In this document: positions 3,672 to 6,234 of the stretch, piece by piece
Numbering within the stretch: position 1 is the stretch's first letter
Layout: the number at the start of each line of letters is the position of its first letter
Assembly: GCA_002725175.2 (NCBI GenBank)
Contig: PBQX02000111.1
Location: 1 to 6,234, forward strand
Source: CACKLF01 sp002725175
GTDB taxonomy: Bacteria; Pseudomonadota; Alphaproteobacteria; Rhodobacterales; Rhodobacteraceae
DNA: 6,234 bases
Reading direction: 5' to 3'
Made by a program: the position numbers and the translations under genes
Notes under the pieces: model-generated
The model's input: only the letters and a program-made list of their open reading frames with translations
The model's database searches: none
What the model was told of the DNA's origin: nothing

Positions 3672-6234
3672 TACTTAAATTGTCAGTTAAATCTGGTAAA
3701 GGTATAGTTAAATTTTTAATATTGCTATCACTTTCTGCATATCCACTAACATCATATACAGTTAGATTTGGGAGAGTATTATCAGTAATTATGACGTCTT
3801 GTTTTGTATAAGAAATATTATTTGCACTATCAGTTGCTTTCCAATAAATATAAAAACTTTCATATTTAGGATCACTTGTATCGTCTTCTGCAATCTTAGC
3901 CTCACGAATAGTATGTATATTTTCAGCTGATAATGTAAACTTAACATTAAAGTCTGATGTTATGTTTACACCACTGTCTTGACTAGTTCCATCTGGATTA
4001 GTTCCAACACTAGCATCCTTATCTGAATTCCAACCATTGTCTTCAATCCAAGTATGATCGAATATTTTGTAATCCAATTTAATTTTACCATCACTTCGAG
4101 ATCCAAATGCAGTATTTAAATTATTATTTGTGACTATTGTTGGTAAAACTATGTTGACTTCCGTGACGATATTATCGCTTGCTGCGGTAGGACTTATGGT
4201 AGAAACAGTTAGAGTTGGGGCAGTATTATCAGTAATTCGGACTTCTTGTTTTTTATAAGAAATATTATTCGCACTATCAGTTGCTTTCCAATAAATATAA
4301 AAATTTTCATAATTATATGTAATTGCAAATATATTTTCACCAGATAATGTAAAATCTACATAAAAAGCTCCTGAAATATCTGTACCTTCATTTGGACTGG
4401 CATTATCAGCAAGTTTAGAATCATTATTATCAAAATCGTCGCCATTGGAATCATCCCAATCATAATCAAATATTTTGTAATCCAATTTAATTTTACCATC
4501 ACTGACATTTCCAAATTCAGTACTTAAATTGTCAGTTAAATCTGGCAATTCTATCGCTAATGTGTTAACACTGTTATCACTTGCGGCAGTTACACTTATG
4601 TGGTCAACAGTTAGAGTCGGGACTGTAACATCAGAAATTTCAATTAATTGCTCTGTTATATAATAATTATTTGCATTATCAGTTGCTTTCCAAGAAATAT
4701 AAAAATTTTCACATTTAGAATATCTTGGTGGGCTCGATGCAATATTAGCCGCACGAACACTATGTATATTTTCAGCTGATAATACAAAATTAATATTTAA
4801 TGATGATGTTATGTTTGTACCGACGCTTTTATCATCAGAAATATTAGCAAGCTTATCTGATTCCCAACCAAAACTGCTATTCCAAGTATGATCAAATATT
4901 TTATATTCTAATCTAAGTGTATTATTAGTACCATCTCCTAATCCATTACTTACATTATCATTTATCATTGGCAAATCTATATACATTTGTGTTATGCGGT
5001 CTCCCTCTGATACAGAATCACTGTTCGCATCCGCATAAATAGTACCACTAGTATCAATAGTCGGCGTAGTTGTATCATATATTCTTATAGTAGTAGTAGC
5101 AGTATTTTCATTATCATTACCCGCAGCATCTACACAAGACCAATCAATTGTACATTTTTGATGGATATTACCAGAAATATCTTCTTCAAAATAAGCACTA
5201 TTTAATTTAAATTTTAAAACAAGACTACTACTAGCAGTAACAGAACCAGTATCAGGCAACGAACCACTTACATCTGCTAACCGATTAGCAGGGGTTAATA
5301 CATAATCAAAATTAGTAATTTCTCCATCAACATTATCAAATGCTTTTGGTTTATCAATAGTAAGATACACAGTGTCTTGATCTATATGTCCCTTGTGTCC
5401 TTCATGTGAAGAACTAGTATCTGCTTTTAAAGATGCGGTCCAACCACTCACATCGGTTGGAACTATCGCCGCCTGAGCCGCGCCAGATGCGTCATTTTCA
5501 AAAATTGGACCATATTCATCTTTAATTTTTATTGTTGTTATTGCCTTGTTTTCCTCAGTATTCATATCATTATCTTTACAATGCCAATCAATAGTATATT
5601 TTTGGTATTTTGATTCGCCAGAGCTATCTGGTCCCTCTAGATTAGAAGTAATTACTGTAAACTCGATTTCGTATTCAGAACCAGATATTTCATTTAAACT
5701 AGAAATAGATTGAGGGTCCGCCTCTCCACCACTTATGTCGTAACTAAATTTAGTAATCTCTCCCCAAACAGCATCATTAGCAGTTGGTAAAGTTATTTGT
5801 TCACTAATTTTATTTGTATAACTGGTTAATGAAAAGTTATGACTATTCGACCAATCATCCTGAATATTATTAAATAAAGGTCCAAAATTATCATTCACGA
5901 TTACTGTAGTTGTTCCAGCATTTTGTTCAAAATTATCTTCGGAATCTATTGCTTGCCAAGTTGTTATTGTTGTTCCATGACCCCAATTATGATTAAATGT
6001 TTGAATCCCACCAGGTAAAGTATTTAATTCAACAAAATCATCATCTGCATTCACAATATTATCTGAAAAAGATTCATTACCGTTAGAATCTATTGAAACA
6101 TTTTTAGTTCTTTTATATTCTAAATTATTTAACCAACTATCTGCCAGATCATATGCTCGTGGTACTTCAATTCTACCATCATTATATATATTAGTATGAC
6201 TATTTATAACAAAAGTATTTTCTTTAATCCAATC
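3601..6234 (-). CDS. Ig-like/HYR-like tandem-repeat surface protein, upstream fragment (5' end outside window, ends at frameshift)
   Basis: The frame is open from the window edge (first complete codon GAT at 6234) to a TGA at 3601-3603. A GTG at 6052-6054 could be taken as a start, but the 60 codons before it are open and read as protein of the same style (WLNNLEYKRTKNVSIDSNG), so the real start lies beyond the window. It encodes an N-terminal partial unit and six repeat units: about 116 residues up to 5887, then units starting at 5886, 5514, 5073, 4626, 4224 and 3777. Units end in strands such as IDWHCKDNDMN, IDWSCVDAAGN and YWKATDSANN, followed by linkers such as ITDNTAPTLTV. This resembles HYR and bacterial Ig-like repeats of extracellular adhesins; adhesion or a structural surface role is inferred. 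The final residues DYDLD before the stop are a frameshift artefact: sister copies continue DYDWDD or DHTWIED. No signal peptide can be assessed. Codons are strongly AT-rich and there are no Ns. Confidence 0.85.
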   Translation of the reverse strand, partial: DWIKENTFVINSHTNIYNDGRIEVPRAYDLADSWLNNLEYKRTKNVSIDSNGNESFSDNIVNADDDFVELNTLPGGIQTFNHNWGHGTTITTWQAIDSEDNFEQNAGTTTVIVNDNFGPLFNNIQDDWSNSHNFSLTSYTNKISEQITLPTANDAVWGEITKFSYDISGGEADPQSISSLNEISGSEYEIEFTVITSNLEGPDSSGESKYQKYTIDWHCKDNDMNTEENKAITTIKIKDEYGPIFENDASGAAQAAIVPTDVSGWTASLKADTSSSHEGHKGHIDQDTVYLTIDKPKAFDNVDGEITNFDYVLTPANRLADVSGSLPDTGSVTASSSLVLKFKLNSAYFEEDISGNIHQKCTIDWSCVDAAGNDNENTATTTIRIYDTTTPTIDTSGTIYADANSDSVSEGDRITQMYIDLPMINDNVSNGLGDGTNNTLRLEYKIFDHTWNSSFGWESDKLANISDDKSVGTNITSSLNINFVLSAENIHSVRAANIASSPPRYSKCENFYISWKATDNANNYYITEQLIEISDVTVPTLTVDHISVTAASDNSVNTLAIELPDLTDNLSTEFGNVSDGKIKLDYKIFDYDWDDSNGDDFDNNDSKLADNASPNEGTDISGAFYVDFTLSGENIFAITYNYENFYIYWKATDSANNISYKKQEVRITDNTAPTLTVSTISPTAASDNIVTEVNIVLPTIVTNNNLNTAFGSRSDGKIKLDYKIFDHTWIEDNGWNSDKDASVGTNPDGTSQDSGVNITSDFNVKFTLSAENIHTIREAKIAEDDTSDPKYESFYIYWKATDSANNISYTKQDVIITDNTLPNLTVYDVSGYAESDSNIKNLTIPLPDLTDNLSNAFGNVSDGKIKLDYKIFDYDLD
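3604..3618 (-). other. Single-base frameshift joining the two CDS fragments
   Basis: Read on the minus strand, the sequence here is TTTGATTATGACTTGGATTG. The copy at about 4051-4065 reads TTCGATCATACTTGGATTG and the copy near 4455-4470 reads TTTGATTATGATTGGGATG. The window's version is the start of the second type (GATTATGA) joined to the end of the first (ACTTGGATTGAAGAC), with one base too many. Removing one base restores KIFDY-x-TWIEDNGW and makes 6234-108 a single open frame. There is no homopolymer run and no recognisable slippery heptamer, so programmed shifting or phase variation by slippage is not supported. Confidence 0.85.
3612..3667. repeat. 56-bp direct repeat shared with 4461-4516
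   Basis: From 'cataatcaaa' at 3612 the sequence matches the copy starting at 4461 (offset 849) without a mismatch for 56 bases, encoding NVSDGKIKLDYKIFDYD on the minus strand, and stays similar further on. It therefore starts exactly where the 99-bp block ends. Confidence 0.85.
3819..3856. repeat. 38-bp direct repeat encoding YWKATDSANN, copy 2 of 3
   Basis: Identical to 3404-3441 base for base; it lies at the end of the 149-residue unit that starts at 4224. Confidence 0.85.
3955..4053. repeat. 99-bp direct repeat, copy 2
   Basis: This is the partner of 3513-3611 inside the neighbouring repeat unit, here fully determined and in frame (DHTWIEDNGWNSDKDASVGT). Perfect identity across the block, against clear divergence in the flanks, suggests either recent gene conversion or that one copy was filled in from the other during assembly. 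Confidence 0.9.
4266..4303. repeat. 38-bp direct repeat encoding YWKATDSANN, copy 3 of 3
   Basis: One silent difference (GCG in place of GCA in the minus-strand alanine codon region, base 4270) from the other two copies; it ends the 134-residue unit that starts at 4626. Confidence 0.82.
5074..6234 (-). repeat. N-terminal repeat sub-group (partial unit plus two units, W-x-C-x-D strand)
   Basis: It comprises a partial unit (6234-5887, ending TTWQAIDSEDN then TTTVIVNDN), a unit at 5886-5515 opening FGPLFNN and ending YTIDWHCKDNDMN, and a unit at 5514-5074 opening YGPIFEN and ending KCTIDWSCVDAAGN. The two complete units carry cysteine in the terminal strand (W-H-C, W-S-C), where later units have alanine or isoleucine. 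Both contain a GEIT-x-F-x-Y strand (GEITKFSYDIS, GEITNFDYVLT), supporting common descent. Sequence divergence is much higher here than in the next sub-group. Confidence 0.7.

Larger units (their letters stand above)
3363..5073 (-). repeat. Highly similar repeat sub-group, four units with LDYKIFD
   Basis: The four units start at 5073, 4626, 4224 and 3777. They share a D-x-N-rich linker, an L-P-x-L/I-x-D-N segment, SDGKIKLDYKIFD (LRLEYKIFDHTW in the first), a variable loop with GW-x-SDK or SKLADNAS, a F-x-L-S-x-E-N-I strand and FYIYWKATDSANN. The first and third units are both 149 residues and both carry a longer insert after ENIH (VRAANIASS, IREAKIAED). The second lacks it, giving 134 residues, and the fourth has a short IPTTGSGYENF version. 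High nucleotide similarity points to recent duplication or ongoing homogenisation. The fourth unit contains the frameshift. Confidence 0.8.
1467..6234 (-). repeat. Tandem array of about twelve Ig-like/HYR-like units
   Basis: Units were delimited at the linker before each x-x-P: starts at 5886, 5514, 5073, 4626, 4224, 3777, 3362, 3020, 2651, 2297 and 1874, preceded by a partial unit from the window edge. Lengths in residues are about 124, 147, 149, 134, 149, 138 (after frame correction), 114, 123, 118, 141 and 136. The shared core is an early proline linker (TTPTID, TVPTLTV, TAPTLTV, TFPTYDT, TPPTLSN), a middle strand around D-N, and a terminal strand with the pattern aromatic-x-I/V-x-W-x-x-x-D-x-x-x-N, followed by a short I-x-I-x-D strand. 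The last three units keep the pattern loosely (YWRAADAAG, YFYAKDNNGN). This end-strand pattern matches what is known of HYR repeats (A-x-D-x-x-G-N). The Ig-like fold is inferred. Confidence 0.8.

Noticed and set aside
3363..5073. CRISPR-like or intergenic direct repeats
   Set aside because: The repeats are hundreds of bases apart, in frame, and encode conserved protein strands; there are no regular short spacers.
6052..6054. GTG as the start of the upstream CDS
   Set aside because: The frame is open through the 60 codons before it, with similar protein content, and no ribosome-binding site is evident.

Overview
The window is almost entirely one very long, repetitive, intronless coding region on the minus strand. 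It runs from the right edge (6234), where its 5' end is cut off, to a TGA at 105-107. The reading is broken once, by a single extra base near 3612. Upstream of that point (6234 to 3612) one frame is open and ends in a TGA at 3601-3603; downstream (about 3611 to 105) another frame is open. With one base removed, the two join into one partial protein of 2042 residues. I treat this as one gene in two annotated pieces.

The protein is a chain of about twelve immunoglobulin-like units of roughly 115-150 residues (some could be counted differently). Each starts near a D-N-T-x-P-T type linker and ends with a W-x-x-x-D-x-x-x-N strand (WKATDSANN, WSCVDAAGN, WQIIDYAGN). This is the layout of HYR / bacterial Ig-like repeats found in large surface adhesins. 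Four sub-groups follow each other: an N-terminal Cys-containing group (about 5074-6234), a highly similar group with LDYKIFD (3363-5073), a pair with NVGV.YL.YKR and DWPNW (2652-3362), and three divergent units (1467-2651). A non-repetitive C-terminal domain of about 450 residues that I do not recognise follows (105-1466). No promoter, start codon, signal peptide, membrane anchor, RNA gene, CRISPR array or mobile element is visible. A large extracellular or surface protein is the likely role, by inference from the repeats.

The organism cannot be named. The long intron-free AT-rich frame fits a marine-type bacterium, a large DNA virus or a compact protist genome equally well. TGG is the tryptophan codon throughout, so there is no sign of a TGA=Trp code. 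Base composition is uneven: the upstream half is AT-rich, while the C-terminal part and several short loops are GC-rich.

The points most worth attention are (1) the frameshift, which lies exactly at the edge of a 99-bp block repeated at 3955-4053 and separates an N-containing sequence (all 18 Ns are at 264-3587) from an N-free one, suggesting a join between repeat copies, either in assembly or by recombination; (2) a frame that stays open for 34 codons past the TGA at 105 to the window edge with protein-like content, so the true C-terminus may lie outside; and (3) the patchwork of GC-rich loops inside AT-rich repeat units.
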